From: Mixophyes australis
Lineage: Eukaryota > Chordata > Amphibia > Anura > Limnodynastidae
Direction: 5' to 3'
NCBI GenBank assembly: GCA_036250195.1
Contig: JAVHZZ010000003.1
Location: 35,806,335 to 35,870,334, forward strand
DNA length: 64,000 nt
Shown here: in pieces, positions 49,144 to 59,170 of the stretch
Layout: the number at the start of each line of letters is the position of its first letter
Numbering within the stretch: position 1 is the stretch's first letter
The notes under the pieces: model-generated
Told to the model about the DNA's origin: nothing
The model's input: the letters and a program-made list of their open reading frames with translations, nothing else
Database searches by the model: none
Program-made: the position numbers and the translations under genes

Positions 49144-49229
49144 CCCACTTATTATCAAATCGACAAATGCCCTTCAAGTTCTTATTAATAGATATGTGTG
49201 AAACTAGCATCATCTGACCTGCGATCTTT

Positions 49230-49330
49230 TGGTTGGCTATATATGGGCAAAGCATACTGGGGTTTGTAGTTTCACAACACCTGGAGAGCCATAGTATGGC
49301 CAGGCCTAACCTAGATTCTCAAATAAAGCT
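49230..49330. repeat. Dispersed-repeat-like block
   Basis: Contains CATACTGGGGTTTGTAGTTT and CACAACACCTGGAGAGCC, phrases I associate from memory with a common frog repeat. Its limits and class are uncertain. Confidence 0.4.
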
Positions 49331-49811
49331 ATGCATCTGTGGAGATGTGTCCCGCATCGCCCATGAAGAGGGCGAAGATGGATCCTGCTGCTGTGCCCGT
49401 GAAGAGGGTGAAGAAAGAAAAGAAAACGTACTCACCGTTCCTGCGATCCAGCGCCAGTGAGTATTTCTCCTCTTCTTCTGCAGATCTGGGCAGCAGCGGG
49501 CAGTTGAGCCAATCAGGACTCACCTCTCGCTGCTGGCCAATCGGCGACCGGATGACTGAGCCAATTCTGGCTCACCTCCGGCCTCCGGCCTTGGCGAGTC
49601 AACGAGCCAATGAGCACCCCTGCCCAGAAGAGAGGCAGAAGACGATGCCAGCGGGGAGCCCTTGTAAGGGCCGAGAGCTCCCCCACCCAGAGAGCTGCCG
49701 AACTGGAGAAGAGACGCCGCCTGCTGAAGGGTCTGGAAGACCTGAAGAAGACGTCTGGAGGTGAGTAGAGTATCCTGGGCAGAGCAGATAATTATACTCC
49801 ACTGTTAGGTT
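49331..49811. other. Unassigned stretch with one open frame
   Basis: A 141-codon open frame (49339-49764, plus) is Lys/Glu- and Pro-rich, shows no domain I recognise, and ends at a GAG/GTGAGT donor-like site near 49759. Nothing else supports it as a gene, so it is not called. Confidence 0.4.
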
Positions 49812-50083
49812 GGGCACAAGGCCCGTGGGGCACTGTCGGGCAATAGGCCCGTGGCTACAGATAGGGGCACAAGGCCCAGTGTTAATTGGGCATAAGGCCC
49901 ATATAGGTAGTTAGTGGGATTTAAGCCCAGTGGCAACAAAAGGGCACAAGGCCCTAGTTAGTGGGCTCAGAACCCAAAGTCTGATAGGGCACAAGGCCCT
50001 AGTTAGGGGGCATAAAGCCCTTAGTCAGGGCACAAGGCCCTTAGTAGCTGGGCAGAGAGCCCATGGTGTAGGGCATAAGGCCT
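49812..50083. repeat. Cluster of twelve GGGC-N5-GCCC-like motifs
   Basis: GGGCACAAGGCCC and variants start at 49812, 49838, 49865, 49888, 49916, 49942, 49963, 49987, 50008, 50028, 50050 and 50071, spaced 20-28 bp. Several centre variants keep the GGGC and GCCC arms while the sequence between motifs differs. Confidence 0.8.
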
Positions 50084-52503
50084 CTGGTAAAGAAGGCACC
50101 AGGTCTTGTAGGCAGCGGGTGTGAGAGCCATGATTTAGAATAGGGTGCAGTCCCAGAATTGTGTCGTGTGAATCTAGGTGATAGTCCTATGCAACAGTCA
50201 AGCAGAAGGCTCCTGTTAGTGCTGGTTAGCTAGCAGAGGTGTGTGTTAAGTGGTCAGTCTTCCAGATACAGCAGGAAAGTCTTATTCCGCCTGTGTAGTG
50301 AATACTGTATTGTGCATTGTATTTGCTTGTGCTGTGTGTGTTTATTTAAAGGTGCAACACGTCAGGCCCCCATTAAAGGTAGGCTCTGGTTTCCTTACTG
50401 TTTTCCTGTTATAATCTGTGTCTGTGGGGACAAGGGGTAGTTAGGAGCACACACACAGTTAGGAAAGGATACACGGTAGACTTACCGTCCCGTAAGTTCC
50501 TGGGGTTACGTTGGTTTCCTGAGGCAGTTATTGGGTACCTCACTGGCAGTGCAGCACAGCTCTTTTGCATTCCAGCACTAAGTCCCGTGGTTCCAATTGG
50601 GTGTCCATCTGCATTCCAGCAGGGTCCCTGGCGGTTCCAGATTGGGCGGTGTTCCACTTGGGTGAAGGCGACCGCTTCGAGTTCCATTAGTGATGACTGG
50701 CGGTTCCGTGGTGGCACGTTGCTCTAGTGAGCCTCGGTCGTGCAGGTGGCAACTGGTCCTTGGGATTCCGTGAGTGACCCCATAGTGAAAAGATACTCTT
50801 CTCGGTATGATGTGGGTGAGAGTTTTAGGATCAACCCTCCGGAGTAGAACTTGAAAACCAGCTGGTGTTCCCCGTAGGTAGAGGGAGGAGGCTTAGGGAG
50901 TACACTACACCCAGTTTATAGTGAAGTTGCGTTCATGACTATTAGTTAATTGCAGGGTCGGGCCGCCTGTTGTTAGCTAGTGCCAGTTGTGTGGGTTGTA
51001 CATACTAGCCTTACTTGTAGAGTAGAGGGATGCTGTGTTTTTTTCTGTCTTCCACAGCAACGGAGAGGAGCAGGAGAGCAGGGACCAGAAGTTGGAGTGC
51101 CTGGGTGAGCATCACGCTCTATTCCTTCTTCTGGCTACGCCCTCACCAAGAGGTGAGTGGAGCATTTGGGGCGGGACTGTTCCTGGTTCCAAGTACTCGT
51201 AGTCCCACGCCCTTGGCAAGAGCAAATCAAGGTGGCGGCAAGCGAGATTGACTTGAGTGTCTCTGCTCATTGCTCAATGGTCTCGGATAGTCCTTCCCTG
51301 GTAGGCATGGCCTTAACTTCAGTTTCTTCCGTAGGTGGTCATCGTTTGGAAGGTAAGGTATTTGTGTACGTCTGTCCTGTCCCCTGCAGGCGTTTTACAT
51401 CCGTCTGTAACAATGCTTGCAAATAGACATGAAACTGGACAACTCTCAATGTAAAAAGTTTTCTAAATACAATCGCCAACTTTGCACCTCCTCTCCCATT
51501 TTAAAGAGAGGACAGGTTGAACTGTATCTGTATGTCATGGCATAGTTCTTATTCAAAAATTGTAACAAAATAAGCCCCACCTCTGTTCCACATACCACAC
51601 CCACAACTCCCCAAGCACCTCCATAATCCTCCCAGCCAAGCCCCTTTGTTGCCTCAGCCATGCCTTCATTCAATCAGGACATACCTATCTTGAGGGACTG
51701 TCTTGAATCAACTAGACTTTTGGAAGGTACGACTAAACCAGTCAATCTTCATGATAATGCAACTAGTAATCATGCAGGAGCTACTGCAAAGTAGTGACAT
51801 CACTGTGGTGTGAGTTGCTGCGTGTATGCCACAGGTACAAAGTAATATTTAAGGAAAAACAAAGGAAAATAAACTGTTCTTGTAAAAGGGGTCCAATTCT
51901 AAATAATCACGTTACACATTTGAAATTGAATGAGTGAAAAACACAAATAAAGCATAGATGTGGAACCACATAGAACCACTTTAAAAATATATAAAAAGGT
52001 AAAAAGGATATCAATATGTTACACTACAACAGGAAACAGCGAGGCAGGAATCTCACACACTTGGAATCACACGCTGCTGCAGAATCTCGTACATGGGATA
52101 CGCTCTGCGGCTTTCTCTTGGTCAGACTGATCTTATGTTCACCTCCGAGTTATGTCTGACACAGACATAACAAACCACAACTTTGTGCTACAGCCCAAAG
52201 GAAAATGATTTGTGAAGATTTTAGCGTTAGGGAGCAGTGGCGGGCTGACAGTTCAAAGGAAAACCCTGGGAAGCCCAGCCAGTCACATCTATGAAGAATG
52301 AGCAAAACAAAACTTCCAAAGCTGAGAGTTATGTCTCTTCTGAAAGGGTCATTGATGAATTGCAAAAATTGAGCAAGCAGGGATCATACATTTTGTACCA
52401 ATTTGGCAGCTGTGTGCATCCATAGGTGCCGGCCTGCAATGCATTATGGGTAATGCATCCATGCAGATGCTGTGTGCCCACTGTTTCAAAGCATAGGGCT
52501 GCA
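50084..52503. other. Long non-coding stretch
   Basis: I see only short open frames with no recognisable domain. Donor- and acceptor-like phrases occur, for example TTCTTCCGTAGGTGG near 51325, but no consistent exon. The part near 51590-51670 is C-rich; the rest is ordinary. No RNA gene or transposon end was identified. Confidence 0.5.
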
Positions 52504-52793
52504 TTATTATTATTACCATTTATTTATATAGCGCCACTAATTACGCAGCGCTGTACAGTGAACTCACTCACATCAGTCCCTGCCCCATTGGGGCTTACAG
52601 TCTAAATTCCCTAACACACACACACACACAGACAGACACAAACAGACAGACACACACACAGACTAGGGTCAATTTTGTTAGCAGCCAACTAAGCTACCAG
52701 TATGTTTTTGGAGTGTGGGAGGAAACTGGAGCACCCGGAGGAAACCCACGCAAACACGGAGAGAACATACAAACTCCTCACAGATAAGGCCAT
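52504..52793 (-). mobile_element. V-SINE-type element, minus strand, 5'-truncated
   Basis: On the minus strand it reads GTTTGCGTGGGTTTCCTCCG, then GGGTGCTCCAGTTTCCTCCC, the conserved central domain of V-SINE/HE-type elements. A CA/GACA-rich stretch follows, then the GGGGCAGGGACTGATGTGAG...GCGCTGCGTAATTAGTGGCG tail shared with the LINE tail. The 3' end is the (TAA)n-like run at 52504. The tRNA-like head is missing. Confidence 0.75.
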
Positions 52794-53071
52794 GGCTGCC
52801 TATTAAGATAGTCTACTGCACAATAACACAATAAATATTAAACAACAATATCCAAGAGGATGAGTATGGATGTGGTTTTTGTGTGGTTTTAATGTTTTAA
52901 ACTTTTCCATTTTCAATATCTGAATAAAATAGTTTTTGTATTTTTTGTTTTTTGTGTTTCTATTGTTTATTGGTGTGCATAGATATGCAGTTGAAACCCC
53001 ACTGTAATACAATGGTGTCAGCTGAGCAAATAAGGGGCACACGAATACAACCTCCGCATTTTAGTAGCACT
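52794..53071. other. Non-coding stretch
   Basis: AT-rich with poly-T-like runs at 52930-52970. No gene or repeat boundary is seen. Confidence 0.5.
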
Positions 53072-53240
53072 CAAAGCTGGATCATCCATTAGGCAACCTA
53101 GGCTCCTGCCTAGAGCCCAGTGGGCACTGAGGGGCCCAGATAAGGTTAGCCCATTTATATGTTTTGTTTTGTTCTTAGAAATGGAGGGGTACTGAAACCA
53201 GTATGCTGCCTAGGGCTCCATGGAGTCTTAATCCAGCCCT
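53072..53240. mobile_element. Diverged relative of the hAT-like MITE
   Basis: Shares TAGGCAACCTAGGC, GCCTAGAGCCCAG and GCTGCCTAGGGCTCCATG with the element at 47883. Its ends, AAGCTGGATCATCC and TTAATCCAGCCCT, are roughly inverted. No target duplication is found, so it is old. Confidence 0.7.
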
Positions 53241-54253
53241 AAGGATTGTAGATTCTGCCATTTGGTTCTGGGAGATACCAGACATTTCTTCGGCCAAGGT
53301 CCTGGCTATCTCTGTGACTGCAGCATAAACACCCAGAAGTTCTATATCAATAAAAAGGAAGAAAAACAAGGCATTTTATTTTTTGTAATATTCTTTGTAA
53401 GACACATGGTAATTCAAGTGACTCACAGTCCAGGCACTCGAGAAAAGTTTAAAAACATTGTGGACTTTCGGACACGGATAGAGCATTCTTAATTTTTAAA
53501 TTGTAACTTATATTTGAGGACTGTTGTTAAGTTTGTCCACACATGGGGCTGCCTATTTATCTTGTACCGCCACAAAATCTGTTCTGTTAAGATGATGTTA
53601 ACAGACATACTGAGCTGAAAAATAACAATAATAATGTAATAAATAAATCATTCATTAAATAATTAATTGAAAAAAATAAAAGACCCAATCCCCCAAATAT
53701 AAATATTATCTTCTGTGGGGTAACAGTAAATAAAATATAACTTCTATTTTATAATGAAAATATATTATGATAAATAAAAGTTAACATATAGGAGTCTATG
53801 GAAAGCTCTAGATCTGGTGAAAACAGGAGTTTTTTCTGGACTTATGGATTTTTTCTATTTATCAAACCCCTGGGTCATGGTAGACCATCACCAGCTACCC
53901 CCAGCGGAACCCTTTGCCGGTTCATGCACGCACAGAGGGGACCCTGCACTGGTCTGGCAAGCGGTACGGTTCTTTCTGCTGGCAGCCAGTAATGCTCGGC
54001 TGCCCTAATCACTTTTATTGATAAATAAGCGATAGGGAGAAATAGGAAATCTTCAATATTGTAATTTCTTGATAAATATACCGCAAGAGCAGAACTGGTA
54101 GATCAAACCGAGCTTCCAGTTCCACGAATGAGCCAGGCCTCCAAAAGAGCAGAACAGGGGCTCCAGGGCAGTAAGTGGCCCGTATCGCTCTAGACAGCTT
54201 TCACCTTCACAACGTAATATCGCTAATACAAAAAATATGTTTATCACAATTAC
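53241..54253. other. Non-coding, partly AT-rich stretch
   Basis: Between 53620 and 53790 the sequence is dominated by AATAAAT-like words. Elsewhere only short frames without known domains are present. Confidence 0.5.
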
Positions 54254-54401
54254 TTGGAGTGTGGGAGGAAACCGGAGCACCCGGAGGAAACCCACGCAAA
54301 CACAGGGAGAACATTCAAACTCCACACAGATAAGGCCATGGTCAGGAATCAATCTCATGACCTCAGTGCTGTGAGGCAAAAGTGCTAACCACTAAGCCAC
54401 C
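54254..54401 (-). mobile_element. V-SINE-type element with tRNA-like head, minus strand
   Basis: On the minus strand the head reads GGTGGCTTAGTGGTTAGCAC (A box TGGCTTAGTGG) and later GAGATTGATTCC (B-box-like). The central domain follows with TTTGCGTGGGTTTCCTCCGG and GTGCTCCGGTTTCCTCCC. It stops at CACACTCCAA without a tail, so it is 3'-truncated. Confidence 0.85.
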
Positions 54402-55830
54402 ATGTATGTATTAACTATATTTAATGCCATCCTATTAAACAGGACATCTAGTTTTAGATAACCTCATGTCTTTCTCACCTGCACACCCACCCCCGTATAT
54501 AGCAAATAGAAAACCAATAAATAAACAATAGACGTTGTTTAAAGTTTTCAGCGTAAAGAATTGAGGAAAGCCACAAAATACATTTCAAGGAAGAATAGAA
54601 TACAACTGGCTTGATGGTTTCTTTATGCTATATATTACATATCTGCACGCTATTACCTACATTCCTTTCCTGAAGTCTAACCACCATCTAAAAATAGCAA
54701 TCTGGGTGAATAAAACAGGTGGCTGTCTGTAGGAGGTGTACTATTGTCTCCTCCATAATAGAGTTCATTGTATAAGGGTAATGGATAGGGGTCCATCATT
54801 TTGAATTAAAATAAAAGGAACCAGGTGACTTGAAGATTTCTCAGCACATAAAATACACCAAATACTTACTTTTGGATCCCATAAAAGGTATGAGAGTTAC
54901 AGGAACTTATCCCAGTCCCATGTTGGCCACCTGGTATGTCCTAGGGCCTGAGTTATTAAGGAAAGTAAGGCTAAAAAGGAGCCAATTTGATCCAGGACAA
55001 ACCATTTTACAATGCAAGGGGTGCAAATTAGTTTATTATTTTGCACATAAAGAAAATATTGGCTGCTTTATCATGTAGCACACAAATACTTGATAACTTT
55101 AGTTTTACACTGAAATGTAAAGTTGATCTAGGGCATGTCCTACCCCAACTATAAATCTGTCCCCACATTCTAAATTGACCTCCCCCTCCAAAGCAACATG
55201 GTTTTGCACAGGTGCAAAGTTACTACTTTTTTTGCTTTGCTCTCCTTAATGACTCAGGCCCCTAGTTTTTAATCAATAGAAATTAAATACAACATTGGAA
55301 CCACCACACAACTACTTCAGAATTGCTCTACTCAATGAATGATGGAGCCCAACATTAAGCTGGGCAAGAAAAGAACTTGGGGCATGTACACAAATTTGGG
55401 TTGAAAAAATTTGCATATTGGGCTGATTTTTTTCTTCGATCCAGCCCGAACGTATTCCCACTTATCCTGTTAATTTGAGTTAATCAGATGTCTAAATAAA
55501 GAGCATTGTGAATGAAGATTTCTAGTGTGAATAAAGGAGACTGTCCAGGGAAAAAATGACACATGGCTTAGAATAATTTGAAGGATAATGCATTTCATGT
55601 TATTTCAGGAGAGGAGCTGGTGATTCACAATCTCATTACTTCTGCAGTGTTTACTGATGAGTCCATGCTCAGCATGGAGAAGGTTCTCTTTACTAGTGCT
55701 ACATGCTTGTCATCAGCTGCACTTCAGTAGTGGGCATGTTCCACAGAGATACACGCTACTGAGATGATGATGCTTCACACACAAGCCTACTAGGGAGATG
55801 CATGTATTTCTCAGATACAGAACTGTGATT
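54402..55830. other. Non-coding stretch
   Basis: No RNA gene, transposon end or coding frame with a recognisable domain. An 82-codon frame at 54830-55078 has no supporting feature. Confidence 0.5.
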
Positions 55831-56080
55831 GAGCTGCACCTGTGTCACAGATATACCTGTTACTGAGCTGTACCCATATCACAGATATACCTGTTACTGA
55901 GCTGTACCTGTGTCACAAATATACCTGTTACTGAGCTGTACCCATGTCACAGATATACCTGTTACTGAGCTGTACCTGTGTCACAAATATACCTGTTACT
56001 GAGCTGTACCCATGTCACAGATATACCTGTTACTGAGCTGTACCCATATCACAGATATACCTGTTACTGAGCTGTACCCA
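55831..56080. repeat. 34-bp minisatellite, about 7.4 copies
   Basis: Unit GAGCTGTACC[TG/CA]TGTCACA[G/A]ATATACCTGTTACT. Starts lie at 55831, 55865, 55899, 55933, 55967, 56001, 56035 and a partial at 56069. Middle copies alternate between a TGTGTCACAAAT and a CATGTCACAGAT form, so the recent unit is a 68-bp dimer. Confidence 0.92.
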
Positions 56081-56230
56081 TAGCCGGATTAAGGGGGGGG
56101 CACAGGGGGCACGTGCCCCGGGCCCCCCTCTCTCCAATGGCCCCCCGCCGCCGCGGAGAGAGGGGGGGTTGCGCTCGGGTTCGGGGCTCCCTGCGTTGGT
56201 GGGGGGAGCAGGATAGTGAAAAAAAAATAT
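56079..56230. mobile_element. hAT-like terminus, incomplete
   Basis: CATAGCCGGATTAAGG resembles the CAGGGCCGGATTAAGG-type end of frog hAT elements. A G/C-rich block with GGGGGCACGTGCCCC follows. The other end is not identified in the window and may lie beyond 64000. Confidence 0.45.
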
Positions 56231-56283
56231 AGATGCTACTCACCTCATCGCAGCGCCGGTGTCCCTCCTCTCTGCACTGTTAA

Positions 56284-56331
56284 CACTGAATGACAGGCGT
56301 GACGTCATCAAGTCACGCCTGTCATTCAGTG
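56284..56331. repeat. Perfect 20-bp inverted repeat around a CRE
   Basis: Arm 56284-56303 (CACTGAATGACAGGCGTGAC) is the exact reverse complement of 56312-56331, with the 8-base spacer GTCATCAA. The junction of arm and spacer forms TGACGTCA (56300-56307), the palindromic cAMP response element. It can form a cruciform or RNA hairpin. Confidence 0.9.
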
Positions 56332-56439
56332 AGGAGCAGCGCGGAGAGGACCAGGAAAGAAACAGGAAGACAGAAGAGAAGAGAAGAAAGAAGCTCCAAG
56401 AAAGGTAAGTAAAAAAAAAAGGGAATAACGAAGAAAGGA

Positions 56440-57407
56440 GCACAATGTAGGAAAAAAAGGAGAAGAAAGTGACACTATGTAGGAAAAAAAGGAGAAGAAA
56501 GGGACACTATGTAGGAAAAAAGGAGAAGAAAGGGACACTATGTAGGAAAAAAGGAGAAGAAAGGCACAGTATGGAGGAAAAAGGGGGAGAAGAAAGGGAC
56601 ACTATGGAGGAAGAAAAGCACAGTATGGAGGAAAAAGGGGGAGAAGAAAGGGACACTATGGAGGAAAAAGGGGGAGAAGAAAGGGACACTATGGAGGAAA
56701 AAGGGGGAGAAGAAAGGGACACTATGGAGGAAAAAGGGGGAGAAGAAAGGGACACTATGGAGGAAAAAGGGGGAGAAGAAAGGCACACTATGGAGGAAAA
56801 AGGGGGAGAAGAAAGGGACACTATGGAGGAAAAAGGGGGAGAAGAAAGGGACACTATGGAGGAAAAAGGGGGAGAAGAAAGGGACACTGTGGAGGAAAAA
56901 AGGAGAAGAAAGGGACACTATGTAGGAAAAAAGGAGAAGAAAGGGACACTATGTAGGAAAAAAGGAGAAGAAAAGCACAGTATGGAGGAAAAAGGGGGGG
57001 AAGAAAGGGACACTATGGAGGAAAAAGGGGGAGAAGAAAGGGACACTATGGAGGAAAAAGGGGGAGAAGAAAGGGACACTATGGAGGAAAAAGGGGGAGA
57101 AGAAAAGCACACTATGGAGGAAAAAGGGGGAGAAGAAAGGGACACTATGGAGGAAAAAGGGGGAGAAGAAAGGGACACTATGGAGGAAAAAGGGGGAGAA
57201 GAAAGGGACACTATGGAGGAAAAAGGGGGAGAAGAAAGGGACACTATGGAGGAAAAAGGGGGAGAAGAAAGGGACACTATGGAGGAAAAAGGGGGAGAAG
57301 AAAGGCACACTATGGAGGAAAAAGGGGGAGAAGAAAGGGACACTATGGAGGAAAAAGGGGGAGAAGAAAGGGACACTATGAAGGAAAAAGGGGGAGAAGA
57401 AAGGGAC
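56440..57407. repeat. 33-bp purine-rich minisatellite, left part
   Basis: The unit starts GGGACACTATGGAGG and continues AAAAAGGGGGAGAAGAAA (33 bp), mixed with a 31-bp form (TATGTAGGAAAAAAGGAG). The 31-bp form appears in two groups, near 56460-56560 and 56890-56970, so a several-hundred-base block was duplicated. The 33-bp period is a multiple of three, which creates long open frames without biological meaning. Confidence 0.95.
57403..57407. repeat. Target-site duplication GGGAC, left
   Basis: GGGAC directly precedes the LTR at 57408 and matches 63152-63156. Five bases is the usual Ty3/gypsy duplication size. Confidence 0.95.
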
Positions 57408-59170
57408 TGTCACGGGCACTAGGAGTCTTTACCCAGGGATCACCAGGTGATAGGCTTACCAGAGCAGTATAGATGGTAATATGGTACTCTGGTAGCAGGG
57501 TGATCACGGAACAGGAAATAGCAGATGATGGAGATGCTCAGGAAAGTCTATGACTAGCAGCACTGGTAATATGGATGTAGTAATACACGAGGAACTGTAT
57601 GGACAAAGGACAAGTGAAGGTAGTCAGTGGTCTGCGGTAGCAAGTTGTACCACTGCTATAGTGAGGAGGAATGTCCAACAGAAACGAGGAGGTGATGAGA
57701 GTCAGCGGTCTGCGGATAGCAAGTTGTACCGCTGTCTGAGTGAAGGAATGGAATCCAAGTGGAGGTATCCGGGGAGTCAGTGGTCTGCGTTAGCAAGTTG
57801 TACCACTGCTATGTGAGAGGATACTGGAACAGGTGACACAGGAAACAGGGATCAGTGGTCTGCCTCTAGCAAGTTTTACCACTGAATATATATGTGAGGA
57901 GGAGCACGGGGAGAGACTGCAATACAGGAGATACACGGGCACCTTAAACTTGATCCACAATAACATGCACAATATATAAATGACTGAACAGCACTGCAAT
58001 AATAGAAAGTCACTTGAGGTAATCCGGCACAAGATAACACAGTCAATGATGGCAATAGACTCAGCGGATAGCAAACTCCAGAGGAGAACCAACACAGTCC
58101 AGCAAGATATGCAATACACCAGCACAGTCAATGAGAAGTATGCATACCGTGGTTCAGAAGCAGGCTGTCAGACAGGAGTGCAGAGATACCTGAACGGCTG
58201 GAGGCCGGCAGGATGCGAAGTCCCTGGAGGGGTGAAGCGGTAGTCAAGTAGGTGCAGCGCACAGGTAGGTAGACCAGCAGGGGAACAAATACTCAGGAAG
58301 CAGTAGTATGTAGAACTGGACTCCTGGAGGACCCTGAAGAGTAGTGATGGTCTAGATGAGATGAAAGTAGTGAGGCGCAGATCCGATGCAGACTGGCGAG
58401 TAGAGACCAGCGGGAACACGGGAAAGCACGGAGAGCGGATCAGCTGTTGTAGGACGAGTAGAACTGAGGAGTAGCAGCAGCAGGACTCTGCAGATACACG
58501 GAGGTAGCCGATAGCAACCAGCAGGTGCAGTAACGATGAAACACGGGAGAGCAGAGCTGAGCTGGAACTGTTGAGCACGGAGAGTAGCGGATAGGAATCA
58601 GTTGTAGCAGTCTCGAGGAAACACGGGAGAGACGAGATGAGCTGAAGACTGAAGCGCACGGAGGCAGCGGATAGGAATCAGCTAACAGTCACGATGATAC
58701 ACAGGTGAGTTGAAGTAGATTGAAGACTGTAGTGCACGGAGGCAGCGGATAGGAATCAGCTAACAGTCACGATGATATATAGCAGAGTTGAAGTGGCTTG
58801 AAGACTGTAGTGCACGGAGGCAGCGGATAGGAATCAGCTAACAGTCACGATGATACACAGGAGGGTTGAAGTGGTCTGGAAACCACAGGGGTAGAAGTGG
58901 TTTGGAAACCACAGGAATCAGCAGCGCTGAATACACGAGGAAACACAGGAACACCTTCTGAGGCTCATGGGGAATGAGACTCCAAGATCAGGCCACGTGG
59001 TATTGACCACAGGTGCTTAATATAGGGAGTGTTGCCTGATCTGCCAATTAAGTTAAAGGGACAGGTACTGAAGGGTTTGAAAGGGCTGCGCATGCGCAGA
59101 CCCTCAGGATGGAGGACGACCACGGTTCCTAAATGTCTGGGAAGAAGCACTCACAGTCCGGTGAGTGACA
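57408..59170 (-). repeat. 3' LTR (1763 bp)
   Basis: Left copy on the plus strand, hence the 3' LTR of the minus-strand element. Ends TGTCAC/GTGACA are perfect inverted 6-mers. It contains the four covarying hairpins at 57625-57655, 57703-57734, 57778-57808 and 57853-57884. The element's reading frame ends inside it. Confidence 0.95.
58657..58890. repeat. 78-bp tandem repeat in the LTR, three copies
   Basis: Copies start at 58657, 58735 and 58813 and share CACGGAGGCAGCGGATAGG. The same array lies in the other LTR from about 62638. Confidence 0.9.

Noticed and set aside
49339..49764. 141-codon open frame as a host exon
   Set aside because: Lys/Glu/Pro-rich with no recognised domain, no supporting exon chain, and flanked by repeat-like DNA. 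A donor-like site alone is weak evidence.
50084..51426. Spliced host gene suggested by several GTAAGT/CAG-like sites
   Set aside because: No two open segments could be joined into a frame with a recognisable domain; such sites are frequent by chance.
56469..57422. 317-codon open frame and its long antisense partners in the purine minisatellite
   Set aside because: The frame exists because the 33-bp unit is 11 codons with no stop. It encodes only MEEKGGEERDT-type repeats, is open on both strands, and ends where the retrotransposon inserted.
58168..58659. 163-codon frame in the LTR, repeated in the other LTR
   Set aside because: Ser/Leu-rich without a domain. The second LTR breaks it by a single inserted C, so it is not maintained.
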